Assembly: GCF_037975245.1 (NCBI RefSeq)
Contig: NC_092574.1
Location: 20,591,213 to 20,655,212 of the forward strand
DNA from: Apostichopus japonicus
Lineage: Eukaryota; Echinodermata; Holothuroidea; Aspidochirotida; Stichopodidae
Direction of reading: 5' to 3'
Length of the DNA: 64,000 nt
Part shown: piece by piece, positions 38,601 through 51,198 of the stretch
Layout: every line of letters starts with the position of its first letter
Numbering within the stretch: the stretch's first letter is position 1
Made by a program: the position numbers and the translations under genes
The notes under the pieces: generated by a model
The model's input: the letters and a program-made list of their open reading frames with translations, nothing else
Databases searched by the model: none
Told to the model about the DNA's origin: nothing

Positions 38601-40975
38601 GAAATTAGGGATGTATAATCCCGCGTTTTACATAGTATATATCAAGGAAGGCTACTGTGACTGCGAACCGGCACACCCTCCACCCCACCCCCACCCCATC
38701 CCTACCCCTACACCCCTGATCAATGACGGGGTAAGATATGGATCACCACCGAATGCTGTATAGCTCAGTTTATAGATCCCGTGCTAGCTCTCGGCTCTGT
38801 TCTCGCTTTCCAACTTTTTTTTCTGATTTCATGGTCAGTCAAGTTACCGTCATTGAAAAGAACATAACAAACTTTGCGGTACCATGCTAACCGACGGCAC
38901 CAGGCACAGCACCAACTTCCTATCACATCTATACCCCCTTGTGACCTTTTTACCTGTGGTGTGTCCCGTAACACGTGCTTTAATACATGTTTCCGTGTCG
39001 ACAATCATCACGTGTAACTCTTTTAGCTCACCTGTGTATATACTGCGGACAGAGCCTCTACCGTGGTTAACTTACTGTCAACAAACTTTTACAAGAACCA
39101 GCCGGTTATAGGGCCTACCCATCTTTCGCCTGGTCTAACTTATCTCTCCACGTTTAGGCTACTCGATAAACCAAAACCGCGCTCTCTCTTTCCGATCTAC
39201 CAGAAACTACACCCTTTTCTCATCTGCTTCGTCCAGCGGCCGCTCATATGCAAGTAATTTAAGTTAAAAATAGTCATTCTTGTTAATCTATTTGATTTCA
39301 TAATTATAATTCAGTAAACCAATATCCACCTCTCATCTCTTTTTTTTTATATTCGAGGCTGCTTCTTGTGGTCAAATCTCAAGTTATGGCTAGCTGGTAG
39401 TTACGTAACATAATTGAGGGGCCTATCCGGGAATCGGTCCGGGATCTCTCGCATGAATAAAAACAACAACACATCAACAGCAACAACGATAACATGAAAA
39501 GGTTCTCTAACTTTTAGGCTCGACACGTGATCTTGATCAAAAGTAAAAAAAAGTTATAAATTAATAATTACCGTAAATGTTGTGAAAATGAGTAGACATG
39601 CATATGAACATATAGATATTTACACTGCATTACTGCTAGGTTCGTACCAACCTATACAGCAAATTCTGACGATAATATTTCTGCAACTTCTTATATGTAA
39701 TACATCTTTTATTTCTCCTTACGAGGGAGGTTGAACATGGGCAGTGTATCCGCTTCCTCCTGACGATAGAGTATATAGGAAACCCTTCTCGACAAAATAA
39801 GTTACCAAGAAAGAGCAACTATAGAACATCTTCTGTCCCATTTAGCTACTGCAGATGTGAGACTTTTCCAGGGTAGGTTGTAGTTACAGTAGGTGAAGAC
39901 TTAGATAAAGGCATTGAAGACTCGCCCCAAACCGCGTGCGGCCATCTGAAAAAGTAAACTTTCCGTTGCTTGCAAGTGACGTTTTGTTCGTGTCGCTACA
40001 AAATGCAGACAGTAATGAAACGTGATACCTTGTTATCTATAGCTGGACCTGAGATGTCCATCGCTGTATCGTTTATACACTGTGCTGTGGGTATTGACCG
40101 CAGCTGTATGTACTGACTGTACACTAGTGTCTAATTACCGACGGTAGCAAGCTGTGTGTGTGTATTTTCCGGGATCGATGGTGGTGTCTAACACTTCTGT
40201 TACACTTCATTCGAAACTAGGTCAGATTACCGGCATTAGACGTTTCTTTTTGCGCGAGTCTTCACACCCTTTAACGAGTAAGGTGATATTAATGTTTGTG
40301 ATTCTTGCGTTCGTAAAAAAAAACACCACATTTTTTTATTTCTTTCTCTGCACACATATAACCTTCTGATGTCAAAAAGTGCCTTAATTCTCCGTCATTT
40401 AAAAAAAAATATACCTTGCTCCATTCAGTTGATACATATAATTGAAGTGGGCATCATTTTGGCTAACCACTTGGATAAAGCTTAGAGGGAATATGTCGAC
40501 AATTTTCAAAGAGCTCCTTCATACGCTTGCGTCTAATGAATAAAATATTTATTCTTGAGCTACCATCAAACTATAAGAATTTAACATTGTGTTTGAGGAT
40601 TATACAAGGGTATAGCCTTTATAGTTCGAAGACAATGTACAATTTCTGCATTTTGATGCTACTGGTTGCATGGCCTCTTCGTGCGTCCATAGATTTATTC
40701 CCCTGTTCCGAGAATGCCAGTAAAAGATAAACTGTCGGTTTGAGTATGTTTATTTGGAAAGAGTACAAATGACGTCAGCTTCGATTGGGATCGTGTGGGT
40801 ATATATGCCACTGTCGAAACAGTTCACCGTGGAAGAAGTGCGATGCTTTCATCACGAACCGAGTTTACGAGGTTATAATCAACGCGCCATGTTGATACAT
40901 TAAACAATTATGTAATCCTTTTTAATAAAGACCTAACTCCGACTTATAGAGTGGTGACATATCATAAAAGAGTGT
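35641..40975. other. No gene recognised, upstream side of GPCR
   Basis: It contains a T-tract at 35979-36014, a 17-G run at 36216-36232, C/T-rich patches at 37165-37215 and 37505-37555, and C-rich runs at 38676-38718. Short frames lack support. Upstream exons of the GPCR could lie here but none can be shown. Confidence 0.5.
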
Positions 40976-41022
40976 GGGGGGAGGGGAGGAGGGAGGAAGG
41001 GAGGGAGGGAGGGGGAGGGGGT
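40976..41022. repeat. G-rich purine tract with G-quadruplex potential
   Basis: Successive runs of three to six G separated by single A bases (GGGGGGAGGGGAGGAGGGAGG and GGGAGGGAGGGAGGGGGAGG). Confidence 0.9.
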
Positions 41023-41425
41023 GTTCATGGATAGTGGAGGGATTCAATATGCTCATTCCTGTTTATGTCGTCGTACTCATAACCATTCTTAAATTGGTAC
41101 ACATTGTTGCACAAGTCCATATTATCCACCTAACATAGGCTATACTGAAAGAACACACAAACCCATCCTTATCAATAACAGAGACCGTTGTGAAGATCAA
41201 TTCCCCCAAGAGAGCTAAGGGCATGTCACAAGGATTTGAAACCCTTTTACCTTCTCTTGGTTTTTCTTTCATACTTTTTTGTAAGGTGGGATCTTAACAG
41301 TTTTCGACCCTGAAACTAATGCCATCATTATGATATGCAACCAGCTTATGCCTCCATAGATTAGATTCAACATATGTAAAACCCATTTCCATAAATAAAC
41401 ATAGCCACAAAAAAAAGTCATAATA

Positions 41426-41862
<437 letters not shown>

Positions 41863-42155
41863 GAAGATGCCGATGACGATGAAGATGATCATGATCATCA
41901 TGATGATGATCATCATCATCATGATCATCGTCATCATCATGATCATCATGATGCTGATCATGATGATCAGGATCATGATCATGATCATGATGAAGACGAC
42001 GATGATGATGACGATGACGATGACGATGATCATGATGATCATGATCATGATCATGATCATGACGATGACGATAGACGATGACGATGACGCCATCGTGATC
42101 ATGATCATCATCATGATCATGATCATCATGATCATCATCATCATCATCATCACAA
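41863..42155. repeat. Mixed GAT/ATC block with strand switch
   Basis: The array changes from GAT to ATC through many ATGATCAT palindromes and ends in pure (ATC)n at 42122-42150. The whole is a large imperfect inverted repeat. Confidence 0.9.
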
Positions 42156-42845
42156 CAACAATAATATTAAAGAAAATCATAACAAAACTGAAGCACATGT
42201 GGCTTGCTGACGCCATATTTAGACTAGATCAAAGCGGTCTGTAGCCTTGCATGGGAAGAAACTTTAAATTCGTGATGATATCTCCTAAATGGAATAAGAT
42301 TTGTTCTTATATCTGTTTGGGGAGTTGTTTATATAAGATAATTATATCTATATATCCCTTAGATCAATAATGATGTGTTAGGCTGGTATCTCCTTTAAGT
42401 CTGACCAAAATCCGGCTGAAATGTTATCGACACGTCTCAAGGTCAGAATTTCTAAAAAGCTGAGAATAACCCATCAATTAAGAATTGAAAATTAGTATTA
42501 ACATCTACCTATAACGGAAAGTGTAGTTGTGTTTTCTTTCGTTCTTTCTTTCCTTTTGTTTTTGTTTTGCCTTTTAATAGGTGACGAAACCGCATGTACA
42601 GTGATAAATTAATTATTATTGAGTAACAAAACGCTTGTCACAAGCAAGTAGATCCCATCTATAAGCTTTATGAGAGGAGGAGACTTGAGCAAAAATGAAG
42701 GTGAGAAGAGCTGCGTACTTTCAGAATAATTAAAAGACTATTGCACTTTTGTTATACTGGTTTCAAGGAGAGACGGGAACTTCGTGATAGCTTTATATAC
42801 ATGTGCAATGTGATGGTGTTTATTATGGGTTGACATGGAGTAGGG

Positions 42846-42908
42846 TGGGGAGGGGGTGAGGGTAGGATGGGACTTGGGAGGGGAGGGGATGGAGAGGGGG
42901 GAGGGAAG
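42846..42908. repeat. G-rich purine tract
   Basis: Runs GGGTGGGGAGGGGGTGAGGG, GGGAGGGGAGGGG and GGGGGGAGGG could form quadruplexes on the plus strand. Confidence 0.85.
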
Positions 42909-43884
42909 GTAGATTTGGTAAAAGATTTGGTTAAGGATGTCACTTGTAGGGTTTCAGTACCGGTCCAGACTGGGCTAACGCTTAGTGAGTTTTTGGGTCA
43001 ATATAGACCGTTGCTTGTGGTAACGAAACAGTTGTTTGTTCTGATTCATATACGATAGCTTGTCTTTGTTAAATTCGAGTCTATTAAAGATTTTGAGAAG
43101 AAAAACTGAATGTGTAGGTATGGCCCTAACCAACCACATCTTGGAGAGGGGGGGGGGGGCATGACTACTGCAGGTTAGCGACTTACAAGGTATAAATTAT
43201 ACACACTGTACACCCCTATCTAATAACTAATAACGAATCACACAAAAAAGTTGAAGTATATGGTTTCGTATATCTCTTAACGTGCATACTATGTATATAC
43301 GGCCTTATTGGATCGATATACGTTTTGCAGTCATATTTTATTTAGATTTGATGTTAATTGAAGATAACGCGGCAAGCCCGCAGAGCTTATCTTTTAACCC
43401 TGATATACAAAGCGGATATTTAATGACTTATACCGACAGACAGAAATAGAAACATAGTAGAGATGAAATCAGGTAGAATTAAATAAAAGATGGAAAAATA
43501 ACTGAGTGAAAAATAAGGAGTTTATAGAAAGACATAAAATAGTAGAGAAGATTAAGAATAAGACAAACGGGGTAAGAACAGGAAAAGAAGATACGCAATC
43601 AAAATGAAATGAAAATTTGTAAAATCAATAGATAACAGAAAAAATATAGACATATGCGTGTAGGTCTAATTAAGTAATTTAATTATTTATCAAATCATAC
43701 AACGGAGAGCATAATTTCAAAGAGATCATAACCCTGGTCTACATCAGCCTCGTTTAAAGTATTATTATTTAATTTAAGTTCTGACGATTACAGGTCAATT
43801 ATTTAATTGCCTATATAGGTTTGACGACAACCTTTCCTGATGTAACATATTTTCTCGCTACCGCATTTATATGTACAAGGCAGA

Positions 43885-44323
43885 CTAGTAGCGTGCGCCA
43901 AGGGGGGGGGGGGGCTTGTTGGCAACGCCCCCCCCCCCACCGTCAATCGGGGGATTTTTACATTAAGCCACGACTACGGGGACACATCCCTTTTTCCAAC
44001 CTTATATAAAGTATTTATTAGCACATGTCCCTGCTCTTATAGAGCTTATAAAGACCTAATTTGTTAGTATATAAATATGCTTCAGAACGCACTTGCTATA
44101 GTGTAAATATTTATTTTTCTGGGTGGGAGGGCTGACCACCAGACACCCTAAAAGGGAAATCTACTAATCACTAACCTCAGAGCAGGAACCCCCTCCTTTG
44201 TAAAATCTTTGATTCACCTCTGGCCATCCCATAAAGTTTCAGGCCCATGTACCTAAATCAGTCGGGGGAATTTTGAATTCCCCCCCCCCCCTCCCAACCT
44301 TCGAAATCCTGCGCACGTCACTG
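43885..44323. mobile_element. TIR element with poly-G hairpin (about 439 bp)
   Basis: The left end CTAGTAGCGTGCGCC and the right end GCGCACGTCACTG are imperfect inverted repeats (consensus AGTNNCGTGCGC). Directly inside each is a G or C tract. The left tract forms a 12-bp G/C hairpin (G-run 43902-43914 with C-run 43928-43938). No target duplication is clear. It is not coding. Confidence 0.6.
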
Positions 44324-45208
44324 AAACTAACCCAAAGTCGTGTTTATGCAAAGAACTTGAAAGCATGAAGCTATCCATTGTGCTTTACATACGAAATTAA
44401 TTTTGACTGATTTTAACCTATTTTTATATGCATTTAATATCAAGCTGAAATAAAGATTATTAAACGGAATGAATTAAGTGACTACTCACAATGTAGGAAC
44501 TTATGAAAGATAATAAAATACACCAATGATATGCTAATAACTTTGAAATCAGACAACATTTCATTACTACAAAAACATAGACATCAATTCAAATCTCTCG
44601 TTCTAATCCTAACCCGCAACCTCGGGAACAGGCAAAATGAAGTTCAACTAAATTTTATCCTACCAGGGTAGTCTACTTTTCACGCCGTTTCAAAGTTGCT
44701 GTTTCTCACGGGGATAGGTAATAATGGGTTTTGACATTACTCCAAAACCACATAAAGATATCAGAATAAAACCAGTGGTTTGACTTATCGCCTCGTGTGG
44801 TCGCGAGACAAGATGTCCACAGAGATAAATGATGTGCAACCATGCTGTGACGCGGTGCAGTGACGTCATCTGAAACCTTAAGGTCTATTGGCTGTAAAAG
44901 TGTGCCTGCGTTTTGCGTGTAGTTTTCTTGAATTGGTACCTTATACTTCTCGGCCCACCCGACAGTTTTCAAACGGTCATCATGTATTGCGTCAAAGAAT
45001 ATGCTACAAATTGAACCAAAATGGTCAACTATGCCGGTACGATTGAATGATAACGTGAAATTGGACTATTTGTTACCGGCAGAATTACATTTACACTTCA
45101 TTGATTTCTGAAAGAGATCTTCCGGCGGTTGAAGTTGATATGCTTGACAAAATTATTATTAATTTTTGCACTTTGGGTAATACCTATTTATTTATTTTAA
45201 CTGTTGGT

Positions 45209-45370
45209 GATATATTGCATCTGGCAACACCAGAATAAATGATGTCATCATGACAAATTGAGATGAAAATGTTTTTATTATATATTTTAACATTATCCAC
45301 AGAGAGAGAAATAACAAGGCAGTTATATTATGATGAAATTATAAAAAGAGAGAACATTGACAGCTAAGTT
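45209..45370 (+). repeat. Dispersed repeat, copy inverted relative to 60.1-60.3 kb
   Basis: It runs from ATTGCATCTGGCAACACCAG through ATGATGTCATCA, TTATCCACAGAG and ATGATGAAAT to GACAGCTAAG, in the same order as the reverse complement of 60079-60272. Non-coding. The full element may extend further; CACAGACCACC(C/T)ACTGTGA at 45451 also recurs at 5759. Confidence 0.6.
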
Positions 45371-45815
45371 AAAATCTCAAGTGCGACATACTTTGAACGA
45401 TAAATCAAGAAGAAAGGCCATCGAAGGAAAGTAACCTGCTTTTGAAGAATGACACAGACCACCTACTGTGATCCACTTGATGTATGGGAGGGCTTAGCCA
45501 GTCCGAAATTGGTGACATTCAAACATAATCCTACATCTTGAGAGATAAACTCTGTTCCGATGGGGTTTCAAACAAACGGTGTGGAATAATTCTTACATTT
45601 TCTGTCAACAAATATACCCAGTTTAATCTGTATAGGCCTACCTTGGAATAATTTGAACAACAAGAAATGCATTATTATAGTCATTAACGTATGCATAGAC
45701 CATATTTAACTAAACGACGGGCCATAGATCGATTACCAGTTTCTGTTCATTTCTATTTATAGCCTCGATCATAACATAAATTTACACGATATACAAAAAC
45801 AAAATGGTGGCATTG

Positions 45816-45990
<175 letters not shown>

Positions 45991-46725
45991 TAGGGTGTCC
46001 GCATATAAAGCGGGAGGTATGGGTTCGAATCCCTGTGGAGAGAATCCCTGTGGAGACTGGAAGTTTTTTCACTGTTCTGGATTTTCCAACTTACCACGAA
46101 GAAAACAGAGGAGAAGGCGAATAAAATAGAAACTTTTTTCCAATATTTAGTGTTAAAGGTTACAATTTTTGTAAATAAAGGTCAGCAATAGCCAATGAGC
46201 CCTGTCAAACTCGAAATTTATAAAGCAAGCTAGAATTATTATTGGTGACTCATTTTCGTTGCTTTTAATCATTTTAATCTAATTAAAAATTTAAATAATT
46301 TGGAATAATACATGACATACAGTTAATTGGTTTGACGAGACGCAGTCGACAATTCCTCAGATGTTTAGACTCAATGGCTATTGTTTACAAATTGGTTTTT
46401 CACAGCGTACTTATTTGAAAACTGTTGCCAATTGCTTTTGAATGTTAAATTATGAAAAGCTTCTGACACAACCTTTAATTAAAAACAACAACAAACATTC
46501 CTTTGACAATGTGTGTGCTTATTAGATGTATACAGCGTCGAGCGGTTATAAGCAACTATAAGATCTAAACACATTCTTGGCCTTCTTGCTAAGATCGTGT
46601 GAAGCATATATTCCCTTTCTACAGTATTCGTGATATAGATTTGACGATGATCACAAAGTCACAGTATCAATGCAAGTGGACTGGAGTTGAGAGTGACTCA
46701 GTAAATTTGTTAGGTTTTTCGCAAG

Positions 46726-47096
46726 GGCGTAGGAACCGGGGGGGGGGGGGGGCTGGGGGGCGCCAGCCCCCCAGTGAAAAATGTGGAGGGGCGGAAGTAT
46801 CATTCCGCCCCCCCCCCCGGTTCGCAGGTCAGGAAACCCCTTTTTTATTTCCAAATGAGAAAAAAATCTCATTTGGAGCACCAAATTGCATCTAAGGCCA
46901 GGTGAAAATACAAAATTAAGTTTACAAAATGGAGTGGGTGTTGAAGTGTGCTATATTGCACCAAATTGCATCTGAGGCCACCTGGAAATGCAAAAAAATT
47001 CCAAAGGGGAGGGGGACACCCCCTCCCCTTAGACCCCTCCCCCAGGCCGGCCATCAGTCTTCAGCCCCCCCCCACTCAAAAGTACCTTCCTACGCC
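46726..47096. mobile_element. TIR element with G/C hairpins (371 bp)
   Basis: Perfect 10-bp terminal inverted repeats GGCGTAGGAA (46726-46735) and TTCCTACGCC (47087-47096) bound the element. Inside are a 15-G run (46738-46752), a perfect hairpin CTGGGGGGC/GCCCCCCAG (46753-46774), a second hairpin GGGGCGGAA/TTCCGCCCC (46788-46811), and a direct repeat of about 45 bp containing GCACCAAATTGCATCT (near 46878 and 46960). It is not coding; family unassigned. Confidence 0.7.
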
Positions 47097-47289
47097 ACTG
47101 GTTTTTCGTGCCCATTTGCTATCTTGCTTGGGAAAATTGTCTCGAAAAGTATATGATAAAAATAGGACCATACTGAATAGAAAGATTTTTACATATATTT
47201 TGAAGGAAAAACACCCGCAAATAAGACGAAAACACTTAAAACTAAACTAAGAGTTGTAATACAATATAGTCAGCATTGCAACATATTGA

Positions 47290-47327
47290 TACTGAATATT
47301 CACGATTCTACTGAATATTCACGATTC
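47290..47327. repeat. 19-bp tandem duplication
   Basis: TACTGAATATTCACGATTC occurs twice, exactly. Confidence 0.95.
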
Positions 47328-47489
47328 AGACAAATGCAAGATTTTATACCTTAGTTTCACTGAGCGTTCTGACATGGCGGTGAAATTCATGAAACGGAAA
47401 ATCAATGAAGCATGTACGTAAATGACGGGTCAAGCAAGCGGCGTCGGTGACTAGGCTGGATTTTGAGTTCTCAGCTTTAAACTTGCATT

Positions 47490-47690
47490 CATGAATATTC
47501 ATGTTAAAGGGGGATACGTCAGCCAGCCTGTTGGGACAATTTCCTAACGCTTATACCTCTCTAAACTGTACTCCAATATCATGCTCTCCAAGCACTGGTA
47601 TTGACAGTACAATCAGTTCCTAACCTTGATCTGATAGAAACATGGTATTCATACTGCTCGTACTGACAATACGAGTGCTCTGAAGCAAGA
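47490..47690 (+). repeat. Hairpin-forming dispersed repeat, copy A
   Basis: It is a direct copy of 61005-61200. It holds a long stem: left arm 47591-47610 (AGCACTGGTATTGACAGTAC) and right arm 47660-47679 (GTACTGACAATACGAGTGCT) pair at 18 of 20 positions around a loop of about 49 nt. It is not coding. Confidence 0.65.
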
Positions 47691-48696
47691 GTCTATGCGA
47701 GAGTCACCGCTGTGAGAAGTATTTGGGTGGTATGGTACCCCGTACCTCCCCCTCCCACCCCCCCCCCACCCTGACGCTATCACGTATAGAATGCTTTGTC
47801 TGGTTCAACCTTTCTCAATGCCTAGGAATCATTGCGAGGATGAAAGAGAACCTTTTGATTAGCTCTTACAATGTTAGGATAACCAAATCTAAGAATTACG
47901 GGACGCCGAAAACATGGACCGCAAAATGAGTTTAAAGTTAAGACCACTAACCAATCTTAAATTTGATAAAGTCGAACAATTTTTGTACCATTTGAAGGTC
48001 ATGTCTGTCTCGATCTGATTTTGATCACGTAATAGGCCTATGACGCCACGACGGACCACCTCTGACGTACAAAGTGCCTTTATTTCCTTTAAACTGTATA
48101 TATAGGCTTATATTTTTATGACTGATTATGTCAAGTATATAACGAGTCGCTGATACACAAGGGACAACACGTTAGCTTTCTAAATCCAGTGAGCATCTCT
48201 CCCCAAGGCGTTATTAGCTAGTATGATATGTAGGTGATCGCTACAACCACCCATAACAAAGGGTTCAAGGTATCCCTCAAAGAGATTAATACCCCGTCTG
48301 TTCTGACATTTGGTGAGACGTACCGATGGCGAGTAAATCTTATCCAGTTTATGTTCAGTCAAACTGTAGGCTTTTAAAGGGGGAGTGGGGGCAGGCCGTT
48401 AATGTAGATTATATATGCACACACACATGTGCACACTCACACACATGTATATATATGTGTTGATCTTTACCAATTTATTATATAACTGTCATACCCCTTG
48501 CTACCCATTCATTTCATAACTATGGCTTGGCCTGCCCCGATAAGTGGTAATTCTGTCACATGTGACATTGTCATATTCAAATGCACCATCAGGGGTGTGC
48601 TCTCTCTACAATCGTAAACACGTGAGTATTACGTTCTCATTGACAGTTATAGAGAGCCTATATATAATAGCCTATACATAGACACCAGTAGCATCA

Positions 48697-48735
48697 CTGT
48701 GGCTTAGTGGTACGGACTTAGTTCGAAAGTGCTGT
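48697..48735 (+). mobile_element. Isolated pol III A-box-like motif
   Basis: GTGGCTTAGTGG at about 48700 fits the TRGCNNAGTGG A-box consensus and is followed after a short gap by GTTCGAA, a partial B box. The spacing is too short for an intact tRNA head, so a deleted SINE relic or chance is likely. Confidence 0.2.
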
Positions 48736-48740
48736 AGTAT

Positions 48741-48772
48741 CCACCCCACCCCACCCCACCCCGACCCACCCA
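48741..48772. repeat. (CCCCA)n tract
   Basis: Four CCCCA units followed by CCCCGACCCACCC. Confidence 0.9.
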
Positions 48773-50247
48773 TCAAACCCCACCACTCCCAGCTGCCCTA
48801 TGTGACTTAGTAGATAATAGATAACAATTATTTTGAAAGGTAATGGTGTTCGTAAATGTATTCAAATTACGCCACAAAAGATAACTTGATGACCACCGGT
48901 TCCCTTTCAATTCAAGTGTTCCGTTCATGACATCCTCGAGCAAAATTATACGGCAGAGCTCCGGGAGCTGATATCTGTCCAGTCTTACGAATCTTGGAGT
49001 CAGTTGAACCAAGACCACATTGACTTTATGGTGAATTATGCGGGGAACATGACGGCAACCAGCATACTAACCCTTTAAGGGTTACCGTGACGACAAACCC
49101 CCACGCAGCACAACCTATATATACAGTATATATAGATATGTGTGTCGTTACATTACCAACACGTAGATATGTCTCGGCATCTATGACGTCACACACGTCG
49201 ACATTCCCTCCCTGCGATGTTTCTGATGAACCAGTTTTGCAGTTATCACTGATAAATGATATACTTCGGTTTTCTCGGTAATCCGATCAAGTTAAGCTAA
49301 AGTAATCGCGTTTGCTGTCGATTGCAAAGTTAGGTTTCCACTTGTGTGAAATATCAACAAACTTTTAAAAAAAAATCTACTCATATCATCATACTCATAC
49401 TTATTTATATAGGCTAAGCAAATTTAGGAATTCACGCCGTTAGAAGTTCAAGTCAAGTCATCAGTTTTCCATCGATCACTAAATACTTAGCCTCAATAAA
49501 CATCGTAAAGAGATCCCGGCTTTGTAACGGTTTGCTTTTTTTTCGAGGTTGCGTGATTGAGAAGTGGCTGGAACACAAACCTATAGCATCAGGTTTATAA
49601 CATCTCTAGAGATTCCAACTTGCAGTTTTATCATCCCTTTCAACACAATCAATTCACATATGTCGTAAGCAATCTCAATATAGCTTGTCCGTCAAGTTAA
49701 CTTTAATTTGATCCTAGAAAGTGGAACGGGGCAAAAATACCGAAATTCATTTGAAATCCCTTCCCTTACGTTTTCGAATGACACTCGCGCGTAGAAACAC
49801 GGTTGTGCAAGATTGTGTGGGATCTTAACTGGCACCGTCGGCAAAGATGATTGCCCAGGCATCAGTGAGGGAGGGCGGGGAGGGGGCTAGGGTGGGGGTG
49901 CGGCGCTGGGACCAGAATTTCTTTTAGAGTGAGGATTTTCAAATAACGTATATGCCTTGAACATGAATGACATGAGTGTCACAGGTGAGTTGGATTTTAA
50001 TAATGATAACAGCCGCCCTTAGGTTGGCATGTTCGGCATCATAGCGTAGTCGGGTGGGGAGGGGGGGGGGTGAGGAGTAGACCGAATAACGACACGGATT
50101 TGGAATGTGTATACTGGTTATTATTTACAGATTGAAAATAGGTCGCGCCCGTCTTGTGACCATAAGTAAAATCCCTGAAACAAAAGACTACCTTCACTAT
50201 AAGTCTCGAGCATATAAAACATCGTATACCTGCATCCATGTGTATTG

Positions 50248-50297
50248 TGATTAACCGGATATACACACGGTGTGATTAACCGGGTATACACACGGTG
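50248..50297. repeat. 25-bp tandem duplication
   Basis: GTGATTAACCGG(A/G)TATACACACGGT occurs twice in a row with one difference. Confidence 0.95.
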
Positions 50298-51090
50298 CGG
50301 TGTGTGCAAACTTATATTATACAGTATAAGTTACATTACAGTTATATAGTCCTGATATATACCATCCTTCAAGTACAATATTGCCAAGATACCACTTAGA
50401 GCCACGAAGACATTCAATGTTAAACTAATGTTAAATATTTTTCAATATTGAATCATCAATGTAACCTTTTAGTATATATAAACTCAATAGCCTTAACCTT
50501 CATAACAATGATGCTCCCTTTTTACACCTTATAAATCAAAAGAATCAATTTACACGGATTTAACGATAAGTTTATGACTTGCGCCCCTAACATGCAGACC
50601 GACATAATCTTATAATCATTTCATAACTGTCATACATTCAGACTATACTATACCTTTCTATATATCAGGGTTTACCTCAAAATGTTGTCTTCATTACCAC
50701 GCGGCTGTGTTCGAGATCGAATGTAATACGAGGTATCAAAACATTATGGTTCGAATCGACAGAACAACCCCTTTAAGAGGGTCTCCTTGATCCTTATCAT
50801 CTGTAACCAACTTTTGTCATTTGTTTCTACGTTTTATGATATAATACGTTATTGATGTCCATAATAAAATTGTCGACCGGAATACAGCTAGTTCAAAGAA
50901 AGTTATTAACAATTTGAGACCTACTTTCGTGTCACGATTTACGTATGTCATCTGACTATGAGACACTGAGTCAAACTTAGATACGTTGCAAAGCTCAGAT
51001 AGGCCTATTAGGTAATATTGCTATGAATAAAATATGAATAACGCGCAGGCGTACATTATTTACTTCTACTGTGGTACCAAATGTATAACC

Positions 51091-51198
51091 GGTACTCAAT
51101 ATTAGTACTCAACTCAGTACTTAGTACTCAATTCAACGGTAATCAATATTAGTACTCAACTCAGTACTTAATACTCAACTTAACGGTACTCAATATTT
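51091..51198. repeat. 47-bp tandem repeat, 2.3 copies
   Basis: Units start at 51091, 51138 and 51185 and contain CAATATTAGTACTCAACTCA. The unit itself is built from AGTACTCAA words. Confidence 0.95.

Noticed and set aside
44706-45067. Minus-strand open frame of about 120 codons with protein-like composition
   Set aside because: No recognised family, no clear acceptor or start context, and a few frames of this length are expected by chance in 64 kb.
45999-46041. Functional tRNA with anticodon ATA
   Set aside because: The anticodon arm and B box are good, but acceptor pairing is poor and the T-arm end is duplicated, so a tRNA-derived repeat fits better.
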